Numbered from the stretch's first letter, positions 31,163 to 43,870 are shown. The stretch: DNA of 64,000 bases from Paraphaeosphaeria minitans (GCA_015832175.1 WJXW01000008.1:1798001-1862000), one strand, 5' to 3'. Notes: generated by a model not told the origin, from the sequence alone. Translations and numbers: made by a program.

Positions 31163-34100
31163 TCAAATCTTCATATCCTCTCTGATGAGCTTATACTCCT
31201 TCCTCTTCTTCCTCCACCCAGGGTTAACCCTCACCTTGGCGAGCCCGATCCACTTCGCCAGCACGGGCAGCACATACCTCTCGCCCAGATACGCAACCGC
31301 GAAATTTCCCAGTCCCAATACGAGCAGGAAAACCTGGAAGCCCAGACTCATCGGCGTGAGTTCCATGAGCTGGACGAGCCACTGCGCGGGGTCGAACAGC
31401 ATGTAGCACGTCACCACGAGCGCGAACAGAATGGTGACCACGAAGGGCAGATTCTGGCTCATGGGCTGGCGGAAAGGCTTGCCGACGGAGAGCACGATGG
31501 CGGAGAGCGTGTACTGGAAGCAGGAGACGAGGAAGAGGGCTGTGTTCTGGGAGTTGAGGCTGTTTGAGTGGTCTTTGTCGACGACGGGCGGGAGATACCA
31601 CGGCTGCTTCTGGACGTGTTCGTAGGCGAGGGCCTGCGTAAGAATGCAGAGGACGATCTGGCCGAGCAGGGGAGTAAGCACTTTGCGGCTGACGAGGCTA
31701 GCGGTGGGGCGCTTGCGGCTGAGCTTGGGGAAGGCGCCGGACCAGCCCATGAAGATGGCGATGGGGAGGATGAGCAGGAGGTCGATGAAGAGAAACTGGA
31801 AGTCGCCCAGGTTGGAGGCGGAGGCGTAGAGAAAGCTAACGGATGTGAATTGGATCGCGGAGTACAAGCTCATGTACTTGAAGCAGCTGAAGCTGGTGAC
31901 GAGCGCGGCGCGGCCTTCTTTGATGACTTGGGGCACGCACGAGATGTCGAAGACGCGACTGGTAAACGGTGCTGCGACAGAGGCTTCTGCTTCGGATAGT
32001 GAGATGCCTACATCGGCAGCTTTGAGAGCACCGCAGTCGTTTGCGCCGTCGCCGCAGAATCCGACACAATAGTCAATGCTTTGAAGCTTCTCGACCAGCT
32101 CATGCTTCTCGTCCGGCGACATGCGCGCAAAGACTTGTCCGCATACCAGCATTTCGCGGAGAACCTTTTCGGGCGCAAAGTCGATGATCCAGCGGAAGAC
32201 GTCTCCGCTAACGGCTAAGGAGTAGTTTCGGAGGTTGGAAATATCGTAAGGCAAAGATACGTCGGCTTCGGCAGGTGGAGGCAGAGGCCTGAGTGTGTTC
32301 TCGTCAAGCTTGAACAGAGGATCGTCGACGCTCTCCCAACTAAGGCTAGCGAGCGCAGTTCTCGAATCTCCCTCGACAAAGTGCGGGATGAAGCAATGGG
32401 CAGTCTTGTTGATGAGCCCACACTCCCTCGCGACGCTGATAGCTGTAAGGATGTTGTCACCGGTGCACATGACGGTTCTGATGTTGGCCCTGTCCAACTC
32501 TTCGACCACAGGCGATGTGGTGGGCTTTAGCTTGTTCTCAAAGATGATGAAGCCCACGAACTCAAGCTCTTTCTCAGCCTCCTCTCGCTTCATCTTTTGC
32601 AACTTGAGCCAGTTGGCCTTGAGAGTTTTCGTGGCGCAAGCAATAACACGGAAGCCTTTGTGTGTATAGAAAGCTAGAAGCTCTTCGTAATCCGTTGGGA
32701 AGCTGTCAGGACGGCAGATATCTCTCATACACTCTGGCGCTCCTTTGACGTAGACCTGCGCAGTCTTCGAACCGAACTGGCGCACGATAACGCTTGCTCT
32801 TCGGAGGTGCGATACAAACTCGAAAGACTTCAGTACACCGAGCTCGATTGCCTTCCTGTTCACGTCATCCTCTTCATCGTCGATGTCGTACTCGCGGCCT
32901 GGAGGCGGCCTGGCAACAGATGGCCGGAGCTTGTCCTGTTCATCATCTCCAGCGGCCCCCCCTTGCTCCCCTTCGGAAAAGCTCCATCCAGTGAAGTTAA
33001 ACATCTTGACGTCCAGGGGGTCGCCCAGAAGCTCATCGTCAATCATTCGCAAAGAGTGGCAGGTGGCCATAGTGTACAGTATGGCCTTGCGTTTTGCGTA
33101 ATCAATGGTCGGATCCCGGTCGTACCTCGAATTGGGGAGCACGTCTACGTTTTCGGAAAGGATCTCGCTGAATCTGTTTGCCGGATGCTCGACCACGCGC
33201 ACTCCAAGCACATCCAGTCCCTCTTCTGTCAGGGTTCCAGTCTTGTCGAAGCAGACTACATCCAGTTTACCTCCGACATTCACACGCTGCGGGGAGATGC
33301 AGAATATCTGCTTCTGCTTCAACCGGGAAAGGGCAAAATTAGTGCCAATCGTAAGAGTCGCAGGGAGCGCAGGCGGAACGACGATGGTAATTAGATCAAG
33401 CGCGCGCACCACGATCAAGTGCCAGGCGAGACCAAAGTGTATGAAGTTGACGAACGACGCGACGAAACCGATCATGGCGATACCTGCCATGACTGAGATA
33501 TAGCGGAAGGAATCGCGGTAGAACTTGAAGCCGGAAGGCTTGGGGAAGAGCATCGATCGTACCAGAGCACCCTTCGTCGTATTGAAACCGGTCCGGACTA
33601 CCATGGCCAAAGCAGCGGCTTCTTCATCGCTGTCGTCTTCGTGTGGTCTGCGAGCGCGGATGATTTTGGTTCCTGAAAACAGCATGTGTCTTGCGATTTC
33701 GGGGTGAATGGTTGAAGCACCTAGGTCAAGAACCTCAAGGGCCTGAATGTACACATACAAATCAGTATAGTCTATGCGATCGCATCGAGAGTTACATACC
33801 TCGTCTGTCATAGGTATCTTCGACACGGGTACTGATTCACCTGTGAGCATACTCTCGTTGACAATGCAGTCTCCCGAAAGCAGGAGACTGTCGCATGGAA
33901 GCTGCATGAGCGACGGATCCGAGACCTCGTAGACGTCGCCTGGCACCAAGTTGACCGAATCGACGGTACGCCAGAAACCATTTCGCAGCACGCGGACCTC
34001 GCACTCAAAGCGTGATACTTCTCGTAGGCGTTTCATCGTTGCTCTTGTCTCGATCACTGTTGCCGTTATGCTGACCACGGAGATGACAAAGATACAGGCA

Positions 34101-35282
34101 GCGTAGTAATAGTACTCGTCCACAGACCAGAGAAATAGACTGGCAATCTGGAAGATGTAGAAAGGGTTGACTACCTCTTCGACGAGCAGTTGACCTAGAG
34201 GCTTCTCAGCAAGGTCAATCATGTTCTTGCCGAAGACGAGCTCGCGGTAGTCGCGCTCTTCGGTATCAAGGCCTTCGCGCAGAGCCGTGACGTTGGTCCA
34301 TGCCGGGTCCTGCCACGTGTTGGCCAGAACAAATTTGTCTTTGAGCGGATTGTAGCAGAAGCGAATGTAGCGGTAGTCGAGACAGCGCAGCTGCTTGATG
34401 ACGGGGTCGAAGTCCTCGTCATACTCTCGATGGCGGTCCTTTTCAGGGACACCAAAGACAGTCGACAGCGAGCGGCCGTATTCTTGCTCCACAATCTGCT
34501 GCACGGCAAACTCGCCCCACTGGTTTTCAATGACCAGCCACGAGCATTCCTTCAGGGGTGCGGGCCGTCCTACCAGGGCGACCTTCCACCTTGGCAACCA
34601 CTGGAAGATGAGCCATGCCAGCCCGACCGTGGAGATGCATATGGCGAGGTAGACACCAAACCCGACCTTCGAGGTGTTGAAGCCAGCGACCACAATGGTC
34701 AAGTCTTCAGTCAGAATGTACAGCTTCTGGTTGGTTCGCCGCCCTCTCGTGCCGTCGGCAGAGGCGATACTGGACCCGGACGACTGCCTGCGCAGCAGAG
34801 GCCGATCGGCGGAGCTGCGCCTGGAGAAACCAGAAGACGCGTTCTCCAGCTCGTCCAGCTCCTCAACCGTGTACCCGTCGTACTCAATATCACCGTACTC
34901 CTCAGCGATGGCCTCCTCCTCGATATCCACGTCCGAGTCGTGCTCGTCGTCGTAGTAGGTGAAGCTCGTGGTGGAGTCTGCGCGGGCGCGGCGGTGGGCA
35001 AACGAGGAAATGCTCGTGGGAACGCTCTCCGACATGGGGCCGGCAAACATCTTGATGGCGGGAGTCAGCTGCTGTCTCCAGGTGCGGAGTGCGTTCAATG
35101 GTTGGAGCTCTACCTCGTCCTGCGCCATCTCCACATGCTCCATGAAGCTGGTCGTGCTGCGCGCCCGATTAGCATCCCGCTCGACGCGCCGAGAGATGCG
35201 AAAATGCATACTTGCTCACATTCGACTCCGACCGGTACAGCGACCTCCTGCGGCGCCGCTCTGGGCTCCGGTTCGGGTCCAT
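31163..35282 (-). CDS. P5B-type cation/polyamine-transporting ATPase (Ypk9/ATP13A2-like)
   Basis: P-type ATPase of the vacuolar/lysosomal P5B group; family members export polyamines from the organelle and affect metal tolerance. Three exons: 35212..35282, 33800..35156 and 31163..33742, giving 1335 residues. Exon 1 (MDPNRSPERRRR...) is inferred from a strong intron (GTATGC ... GCTAATC ... GCGCAG) at 35157..35211; the uninterrupted frame instead starts in that intron at 35209. The second intron, 33743..33799, is 57 nt and stop-free. Motifs: acidic N-terminal region, TGES in MLTGESVPVSK, the P5B signature PPALP in M4 (about residue 599), phosphorylation site DKTGTLTEEG (Asp near 642), KGAPE, and GDGANDCGALKAADVG. 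About ten membrane helices. Confidence 0.95.
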
Positions 35283-36000
35283 GGTGTCGGCGCTGGTGTA
35301 GGGACGCAGAAATGTCAGACCATGGCAAGCTTGCGTTTTCCTCCACACGGGACGTCCCGTACCTGCGTCTGTGCAGTGATGACGATGCGAATGGGTGAAC
35401 CTTGCACCTTATCGCTTCGCTTATCTAGGTCTAGAAGTACGCAGAATACGCAAATTACAAGTCCCAAATGTGACAATTTTCAGGTTCTCCAAGTTGTATC
35501 TACAATGGGTCCTCTCGATATAGCACGCTTCCTACAGCTTCCATCTAATCACGCACTTTCAGCAAAAACCAGACTCCACAGAACATGACTCGCACCTATT
35601 CATGTCATAAATCGTCTAAGCTGGCATGGTCAATTTACCAGTCCAGCTCGTTGCTTCGTTTCGTTTCGCTTTCATTCGTTCAATCATCCCTCCACCCCCT
35701 CTTCTTCCCTTCCTCCCTTCCTCCTTCCTCCCTTCCTCCCTTCCACCCTTCCACCCTTCCACCCCAAAACGTTTGTGCAGAATATCAGTTCAAGACATGC
35801 CTCCCACGTATTGAAACAAGAAAGAAGTCAGTAATTAATCCACCCAAACGCCCCTCGCTTAGCCTGAGCGCCTGGCCCAGAAAGCATTCGAAATGGGTAT
35901 GCGGACTGCACTGCCCAAGGCTTTCACGTCGGCGCGATTAGCGGCGCTGCGCTGGCCGTGTGTACGTGGTCATGTAACCTGATGGAGTGGGGGTGGTCGC
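35283..36000. other. Intergenic with polypyrimidine tract
   Basis: Upstream of the P5B ATPase and downstream of the J-protein gene. A CTTCC-type tract lies at about 35687-35763. No gene recognised. Confidence 0.55.
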
Positions 36001-37329
36001 TCAAAGAATTTGCCTGAGCTGCTCTTTCTGTTGTCCCGTGAGCGACTTTGGGAACTTGATGCGCACGCCGACGACGAAGTCACCGCGCTCGCTGGGCTTC
36101 TTGCTCTTGGGCATGCCGAGGCTAGGGAAACGCTCTGTGAAGTCAGGTCCGGTGGGACCGCCGCTGCGGACGGGGACTTGCTTTCCGTCGATGGTTTGGA
36201 CGGTTCGTTGCCAGCCCGTCAGGGCTTCCTTGAGGTCGAGCTCGATGATGTGCTTGATGTCGTCGCCTTCGCGGATGAAGAGGGGGTGTGCTTTCTGTAC
36301 GGTATTAGCTTTGGCACATGGAACGTGTAAGAACATTGAGTTACCTCCGACACAATGAAGTGCAGATCCTGCGTACCTCCTTCGACCTGGTCGCCAACAT
36401 CCGAGAACTTGATCTTGCTGCCAGCCTTCAGGCCCTTCTTGATAGGCACCTCGAGAATCCGATCCTGCGTGCTCTGCTTCCCAGTTGCCTGATCGTATGT
36501 CTTGCGCTTGATCTTCATCTTCTTCGTTGTGCCATTGAACAGCTCCTCAAGCGATACCGGCAGAGGCTTCTCCACGACGGTGACTTCCGGCGCCGGCGCT
36601 CTCCTTCCACCCTCAAATCGCGATCCGCCAGGGCCTCTCCTCTTTGAGCCTCCACCAAGTCCTCCCGGCATGCCTCCCATGCCGAAGCTACCGAAGCCGC
36701 CATCGTCATCGTCAAAAACGCCGCCTCCTTGCCCGCGCATGAACTCAGCGAATATGTTCTCGGCATTGGAGAAGTTGAAGCCGCCCGCGCCGCCTCCGCC
36801 ACCAGTGTTGAAGTGGAATGTCCGCGTGCCACCGGGCATTCCGCCCGCTGATGTGAAGGGATAGCCTCCACCAGCTCCCTCAAACGGGTTGCCGCCGTCG
36901 AAGCCGGCGCTGCTCTCTGGCGGAGGAGCTCCGCCCCGCAACAGGAATTCGAGGCCGTACTGGTCATATGTCTTTCGCTTTTCGGGGTCGGATAGGATTT
37001 CGTAGGCTTGCGAGACCTCTGCGAATGTTTTAGCTCATGTTCTGGGGTTATGTGGCAAAATATGTGCAGTCGTATCTCACCTTTGAACTTGTCGGAGGCG
37101 GACGGATTGTCTTTGTTTTTGTCGGGATGCCATTTCAGCGCTGCCTTCCGATATGCTTTCTTGATCTCATCTTGCGTCGCGGAACTCGATATGCCTGGAT
37201 GAGCATGTTAGCAAGCCGTATATGCAGTTTGCTAGGCGCAGCGCAGGAAGGCTGGCAAGCTGCAGAGAGCAGAGGGGTTGTGCGCACAGACTTACCTAGC
37301 GAATCGTAGAGCTTAGTCTCCTTGACCAT
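36001..37329 (-). CDS. SIS1: Type II (class B) J-domain co-chaperone, Sis1-like
   Basis: Hsp70 co-chaperone of the cytosol/nucleus that delivers substrates and stimulates ATPase activity. Four exons: 37296..37329, 37081..37194, 36345..37018 and 36001..36294, giving 371 residues (yeast Sis1 352). The J domain spans residues 1-70, with the HPD motif in KWHPDKN and [21 protein letters not shown] and YDQYG. A Gly/Phe-rich region follows (residues about 75-170; [20 protein letters not shown]). The two beta-barrel substrate domains start at [17 protein letters not shown] and contain [16 protein letters not shown] and GKQVPV. No zinc finger lies between, excluding class A. Splices at G|GC, G|AG and phase 0 are all unambiguous. 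Confidence 0.95.
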
Positions 37330-37982
37330 TGTGGAAAATATTGTGCAGCTAAGGGTCGAGCAATGTGTGTCGTGTTCGTGTCTGAAAGCTTCGTCTGGAG
37401 CGATGCAAAAGGTTGCGGTGTGCTTTATTACTTGCATGCGGCATCCCACCGTTTGGGCGGCGGTCAGTGCGCGAATGGGCAAGACGTCAGAGCTAGCCCG
37501 CGTGTAGGAGAAGGTTCTCGAAGCTTCAGTCACGAGCATGTACATCAATTGACACAGCATCAGAATTCGCAACGTTTCACAATTGTTAATATTCATGTCG
37601 CGAAAGTGCCAGGCCCACGTTCGGTGATCTGACAACACTTGCTGGTGAATTGACTCTGGCGTTTTCTCACACATTGTCAACACCCCTGCTGCCCAACGAA
37701 CCGGAATGCTCCGAACTCCACCAGGTTACCCTTAACGCCGATATCGACACGCTGTCGTATGCTACAAAGCAGTGAAAAGTCGAGGTATCTTGACAAGTTG
37801 TACATGCGCTTGCAGATCCACAGTACAGCGAATGCCAAAAATTTGAGTACCCAGCGCTAGTCCAGTATAGGTAACACGTAGGCGGGCAAACTCCTGGGTG
37901 CAACTGTAGGCTCGCAATCGCCGAATCGGTCGCGCACTTTTGTTGCAACGTCAAAAAATCGAGATCCAGTACATCCAAAGAT
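37330..37982. other. Intergenic between SIS1 start and CBF5 stop
   Basis: Promoter/leader of SIS1 and 3' flank of CBF5. No perfect heat-shock element array was seen. Nothing else recognised. Confidence 0.5.
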
Positions 37983-39613
37983 TTAGTCAGAGTCTTCGGA
38001 TTCAGCCCCGCCCTTAGACTTCCTCTTCTCTTTCTTGGCCGCCTTTGCTTCCTTCTTCGCCTTCTTTGCAGCCTTGCGAGTGGCCTTCTCTTCGGCAGTC
38101 TCCTCCTCCTCCTCGTCGCCGCGGCTCTTGCGCTTCTTGCTCTTGGAGACCTCGGCCTCCGCCTCAGCCTCTTCCTTGGCGTCCAGACCCGTTGGGGGCA
38201 CAGCAGGAGCTGCAAGAACATCGCTGGCAGTTGTGGTCTCACCCATGGTTACGTCAGTTGATCCCTGGTTCTGCGCGTCGTAGTCTTTGTAGTTAGAAGT
38301 CCATGTTGCAGGGGTCTTCTCGTTGTTACGACCAAATTTCTGCAATCGATTAGCCGCTGCTGTGATTGGTTTGTAGAAAAACTTACGTCGAGAGTGCCGT
38401 TCTCCTTCATTTTCTTCTTCTCAGTCGCGACAGGGCCCAATCCCCATCGTCGCGGGTACAAGTCGCGCTCCATGATGACACGCTTGATGCGTGCTACAAC
38501 ACCGTGGTCGCAGGTCGACATCTCGACAGCGGACATCTGCGCATATGCGAGAGCGATAGCCTCACCCTTGGTGGTCATGAGAACAAGCTCTTCGTGGAGC
38601 TCAATGTTCTTCTCGAAGCGGAGCAGACCAGGGACCATGAGCTTGGCACCATAGCAGATGGCGTTGACCGAGCTGTCCTTGACAACAATGCGCTTGTAGC
38701 TGGTGAGGAGAGTCTCCAGAGGCGAAATGACGTAGCGCAGGTATTCCTCGTCACGGTTGTTGTCCTGCATCCACTGAGCGTCCATGACGTCGTGCAGGGT
38801 GACCATGTCCTTGGACTCGTCCATAGCTCCAGACCGCACACGGCGAAGCTCCTGCATGTGCGCACCAACACCCAAAAGCAGACCCAAATGCACACATAGC
38901 GTTCGGATGTAGGTTCCTGCCTCGCAGCTCACCCAGAAGACACCAAGCTGCCTCTCGTTGTCGAACTCATACAAGTTACTCTCGTGGATAGTTCGGATAC
39001 GAAGCTGGCGCTTGACGGCGGAAATGAGTGGAGGTCGCTGGAACAGAGCACCGGTAAGGGTCTCAAGAGCGCGAGCAAATTGGGCCTCGCCACCAGGGAG
39101 CTTGTCGTGCAGGCGGATGACGCAGACATACTCCTTTCCGGCTCCTTGCTGAGATTTGACCAGACGGGTTGCACGGTCGATACAGACAATGAGGCAGCCA
39201 GTGACCTTGGGATCGAGAGTTCCGCTGTGACCAGTCTTCTCTACCCTAATTTCGATTAGTCTCAGACAGTCGTAGGAAATGGGCGGCCAAAGTACCTCAG
39301 GATGCGCTTGATCCAAGCTACAACCTCGTGGGACGAGGGGTTCGACGGCTTGTCAAGATTGATCACACCAGAGCTAACATATTGCTTCAGATCGCGAGCA
39401 TGCGGTGAGCATCCTGCAGGGATAGGAGTGAAGTGCGCGGTTCGGACGAGCACTGCGCATGGTCAGTTGCTTTGCTTGAAGCTGTTGCAGGAGCTGCATA
39501 CGGTCGCTGTAATTTTTGAGCAGCAGCGGCCAGTCGCTGGTGTCAATGGGCGCAGCGGCAGCCTGCGGCTTGATTGTGTAGTCAGGCGCGGAATCCTGCT
39601 TAACGAGCGCCAT
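37983..39613 (-). CDS. CBF5: H/ACA snoRNP pseudouridine synthase Cbf5 (dyskerin)
   Basis: Catalytic subunit of H/ACA snoRNPs, converting uridine to pseudouridine in rRNA and snRNA; nucleolar. Four exons: 39502..39613, 39296..39452, 38387..39245 and 37983..38339, giving 494 residues (yeast 483). The first junction splits a Leu codon (C|TG), yielding NYSDLLVRT, matching yeast NFDKLLVRS. Other landmarks: [33 protein letters not shown] with catalytic Asp101, [17 protein letters not shown], the PUA-domain region ([17 protein letters not shown]...[11 protein letters not shown]), and a Lys/Glu-rich C-terminal tail ([16 protein letters not shown]) as in all eukaryotic orthologues. Donors are GTATGC, GTACTT and GTAAGT. 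Confidence 0.97.
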
Positions 39614-40177
39614 TGTGTTCGTCAGGAAGTTGTCGTTAGCACTGTGGTCGATAGCTATTGCCTGCAGTCGCGATGGAGAATCGAATATTTTCTTAGCGCG
39701 CTAGGATGGGGAAGGAACAACTTTCTTGCGAGGCAGTTGCGCCAAGGCCGAGTGACCCACATTTTGCGGTGGGGTGCGCGCCTCAACATCCTCGGTAAGC
39801 ATTCGTTGCAATGAGATCACACCAGTTCGTTCACAGTTCACGCCGTGAATCTATCATGCGGCATTGCTTCACGGAATCTCGTAACACCTATATACCAGGA
39901 TTATTTACACTTGGATTTTAGGTGTGAACAGTAGTCTACAGGACAGTGGGATGAACCTTTATCCATTCAATCAACCATTTGGGTATGCAAACAAATCAAT
40001 TTGCTCTTTTCGGCTATAGTAGGTACATTAACAGGCCGTATAAAATGTCATTGCAATCATCAGCAAAGTGCGACCACCACGGTGCTACACCCTCATTACC
40101 ATTAGACTACCGCCGTTTGACCCCCTCTTCGCGTGGACCTCGCGCTTCATGCTGCATCAATCCAACACCCACGGGAC
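39614..40177. other. Intergenic
   Basis: CBF5 leader and 3' flank of the secreted-protein gene. No feature recognised. Confidence 0.5.
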
Positions 40178-40741
40178 TTAGCACTTCGTGGCCGCGTTGG
40201 TGACCCGGCACCCAAGCAAAGCACCATTTACAGCGTACTCTGGTGCTCGTCCCGCACGACTGTGATGTTCAGTTTGTTGTACTCTTCCGCATGGATCCGT
40301 CGAAACTCACCATTGGTCCGCGGTCGGAGAGCAGCAGGTGTCGCGAGTCTGCTCGAGACACGCTGCGTGCGCCTTGTGGTTGACTTCCACATCTGTCGTG
40401 CCGTTGGGGTTGGTGTTGAAGATGCAAATCTGACGACATCAGATCAGCAAACTCCTGCGACTGCCATGGATTCAAAGACTCACTCTTGCGGTGCCCAGCT
40501 CCCACGTGTACCACCCATTAGCTCCTATGAAGTCATTGGCATCTGGGGTTTGCGTGAGGAACCATGTTCGCAAAGCGTCAACGTCCGTCTTGTTGTATGG
40601 CGTGATGAGGCCTTGGACACAGGTCGGGTGCGTCGTGTCGACTTGTCGTGTGGTAAGGACTCCGTTCTCAGAATGCACAGGGGTTCCGCTGGCCAACTGA
40701 GCAGCAGCCAGGAGAGCTGCACAGATGGATGGGAAGAGCAT
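40178..40741 (-). CDS. Small cysteine-rich secreted protein (effector-like)
   Basis: Three exons: 40484..40741, 40311..40429 and 40178..40259, giving 152 residues. The signal peptide is MLFPSICAALLAAAQLASG. The mature part has eight cysteines (in PTCVQG, RICIF, HAACLEQ, TCC, DQC, LGCRV and KC at the C-terminus) and one likely N-glycosylation site (NKT). Introns 40430..40483 (donor GTGAGT, acceptor CAG) and 40260..40310 (donor GTGAGT, acceptor CAG) close the frame exactly to a TAA after AATKC. No known domain recognised. The size, signal peptide, even Cys number and terminal Cys resemble fungal small secreted proteins, so an effector or wall role is plausible but unproven. The open frame continues upstream of the chosen start to 40951 through a 45-bp repeat. 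Confidence 0.75.
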
Positions 40742-40756
40742 GGGGAGAGTGTGAAG

Positions 40757-40889
40757 AGATAATCGTACGAATGAGATGGGTTCCAATTGAAAGATGTGAA
40801 GAAGTAATCGTACGAATGAGACGGATTCCAAGTGAAGAATGCGAAGAAGTAATCGTACGAATGAGACAGATTCCAATTGAAGAATGTCG
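40757..40889. repeat. 45-bp tandem repeat upstream of the Cys-rich gene, three copies
   Basis: AATCGTACGAATGAGA anchors at 40761, 40806 and 40851 (45-bp spacing). The repeat lies immediately before the chosen start codon of the secreted-protein gene and remains open in the same frame, where it reads as LESVSFVRLLL-type units of 15 residues. Confidence 0.95.
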
Positions 40890-42865
40890 GTGACGAAGGA
40901 TTGTTTTTCTATGAGGAAGACGATGCTGGTGATGCAAGGGTGTTGGCTCACAACGAAGGGCAGCCCGTTCTATATAGTGTTCCTGGGCGTACCATGCCAA
41001 CCTTTGTGACCCCAGTTTGGCGGCTCAATAGATGCTGCGATGACCTAAGAGAGGTCACTGTTCGCCAGACATTAGCCAGGCACGGCCGACGAAAGCGGAG
41101 CAGAGCCTCGCGATGTGCGGTCGCATGACCCTCGCTGGTTGCTGAGGTCACCAGTTTCATCCCAATGACGTTTTCCGGCGGTTTGCGCATGTGGTGCCGC
41201 CACACCCTAGTTGGCATTAGACTGGGGCCGTTGTGCGACTAGCATCTGGTTCGGGTCCAAAACCTCGCCGCACTGGGGCAAAGATCGCCAGACGAGGCTG
41301 TACTTCGGATACATAATCTAATACATCGAAGCAAATGCTCATCGAGTGGTGACATGCCAATTGAAAGGTGACAATGATCACAAAGAGGTTGCATATTGCC
41401 GGTGTTACTCCATCATGGTTACCTTCGACGTACTAACGCATGGGTAGGTTCCATGCACGAGAGTCTTGTCCCACGATACATCCCGACAGCCTGCAAAACA
41501 TCTCCCGTCCGCAGCGGAAACAGCAAACTTCTGAATAACAAAGAGATGTTATGAAACACCAGATATCCGTCAAGAAGCTGCCAGTTTCCCATGTGGAAAA
41601 GCTCCCGACGAGCACGCGCTTCCGCAGCCATACTTGGGCCTCGCGGGAAACTTTAACTTGACGAAGTTACTTCGGTTCACGAAGTCCGAGCTTGCACGCA
41701 CACCAGTAACTGCGCCAAACGTTGTTGACGGGCTTTCGAGGTCGTCGCCTGGGTAGGATCTAACAACGGGCTCGTCTTTCAGCGCTCACTGGTCGGCGCC
41801 CTCGACCGGACTATTGTGCAGTCTGGACGGTAACACCTGTGCCCGATCCTACTACCGTTGGGATGAGCATCAAGGTGTGCGCTTGAGCAATTGAACATGC
41901 TACCAGGGAGCTCCTCTTCGAAAATGGACATACTGGTATGTCTTTGTCGTTCGTTTGCCGCCTCCATGCTATTGGCATGCAATTCCCACAGAAACGACCT
42001 CGTCTGTTACCGGATGCCGTCCATGGTTGGAGCAGGGATCAACGGCGTGGACATGGCAAGTGCATTGACAGACGGGGTATCTTTCAATCAGTCGAGACAC
42101 ATGTTTGGTACCGTGATATCGGGTGTGCGAGAGGAATCGAATTTTGGAACAGATGGTCGGTAGTTCTGGTAGGACCGGGATTCCGTGTGCTTGATGCCTC
42201 TTGGAATGGCCTGAAGGGGTCTGAAATTACAGAGAGTACATGCAACAGAGGTAGCTCGGCAAAGACGAGAGAGCGAAGGCACGTCGTGCAGAATATGTGA
42301 CGGCGCAAATCCGGCATGGCTCGAAGATTGCATGACTTAGGGCCATGTCAGATAAAGAGGCATAGCTCTATTCTTTTACCGGAACCGTGATCAGTGCGAG
42401 GGACAATATGGTCGTTAGGGCGTTAGGCATTGACCTGAAGCATGAACAAAGGGCTACAAGGCACAGCTATCGGGCCGCGACCAACACAGAGCACTGCGGG
42501 AGATGGCAAATCATAGTTCCCGCACCACCCGAGCAACAAACCGTCGCTAGGTCCTCATCGATGGTTTGGATGTGTGGGTTAGGCGACCGTGTGGCAGTGC
42601 GAGGTCGTTACAAAGACGACGTGTGGATTAGACATAGATGGCTTGGCCTAAGTGAAATAAAGTCGACAGCCAGTACATTGGATTTTAATAGACGAGATTT
42701 GCCAGCAAAGGTTAGTACCGACCGTATGTCAGCCCTTTTCGAGTGATAATGATATGGCTCGATTTGAGTAAGACTCCAACGGCGGTGGTACGCCCGACTT
42801 CGAACTGACAGAAAAAGTTGCGGGTTTTCGTCTAAGACCTGAGGGAATATGACACTGAATGTCCC

Positions 42866-43027
42866 ATGCAATCAGCGGTACCAATAGTGAGGAAAGATGC
42901 TGAAGGAGAGAAAGTTGAAATGGAAAGCTGCAGCCGTCTACACTTCCAGCCCCGCGTCTTCCAGCTCGGCCACGCTACGCAGGTCTCCGCGATCCCCGAG
43001 CCCTACATATCGTACCAGGATGTGTGA
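42866..43027 (+). CDS. Possible small gene or exon, unknown
   Basis: 53 codons starting MQSAVPIVRKDAEG and ending PYISYQDV, with protein-like composition (LHFQPRVFQLGHATQV). Just after its stop, in another frame, YVLELGAISPFMRSFEIKGW is also protein-like, so this may be the exon or remnant of a larger gene. No family recognised. Confidence 0.3.
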   Translation: MQSAVPIVRKDAEGEKVEMESCSRLHFQPRVFQLGHATQVSAIPEPYISYQDV

Positions 43028-43870
43028 AGTACGTGTTGGAGCTCGGTGCTATCTCACCGTTCATGCGATCCTTCGAGATCAAAGGCTGGGCTACCTAGTG
43101 GTGTCGCATAGCGAGCGATGTTGAACAGGGATTATAGGGCATATTACAATGTAGGCAAGAACAACCAACGAGTGACTTCCACTCACACGTGTCGAGTCTT
43201 GTAACATTGCATACGAAGACTGTCCCTCTGATGCTCGGTGCCTGAATCCAAACACACACGCGATGAGTCTAGATTTAAGCTCGACATGACATATGACAGG
43301 CAGATACAGCATTTCTCTGCGCAATGCATCTGGACGTTCACAGCAGCCTCTCGCAACATTGTCAACATCAGCAATGGAGCGTTGTGGGAACATTGTATAC
43401 CCCTATAATCGCTCAGATCACCTGAGTTTAAACATCAAGACTCTTCTTCACCAACTTTGCGAGAGCCTCCAATGAGCCGCACAAACCACCAAAGGGCACT
43501 TACCAACATCGTGATCAAATCGTTGCCATGATGCCTCGACTGTATCTAACTCAGAGCCTATAAGTCTTTGGTATATATACCACGCCCGGGTAATGTACCG
43601 CAAGAAAACCTTCGACGTGGCGCTGCAGCATCTACCGCGTGTAAAGGGACGGTCTCGCATCCACTCTACAATCAAGAGTACCACTGAGAAAACCGTGGAA
43701 ATTTCACGAATGAACGTTGTCTACACCAACACAATTTTCGATGGCTACAGCACTGAGTGTAGCTCTGTGAAGCATGCCGCCCAGGAACGATTTAATCTGG
43801 CGTGATCTCAGCATGCGTGTACACTGCTACTCCAGAACGCAAAATCGAGAGAGTCAGCATTACCGAACGC

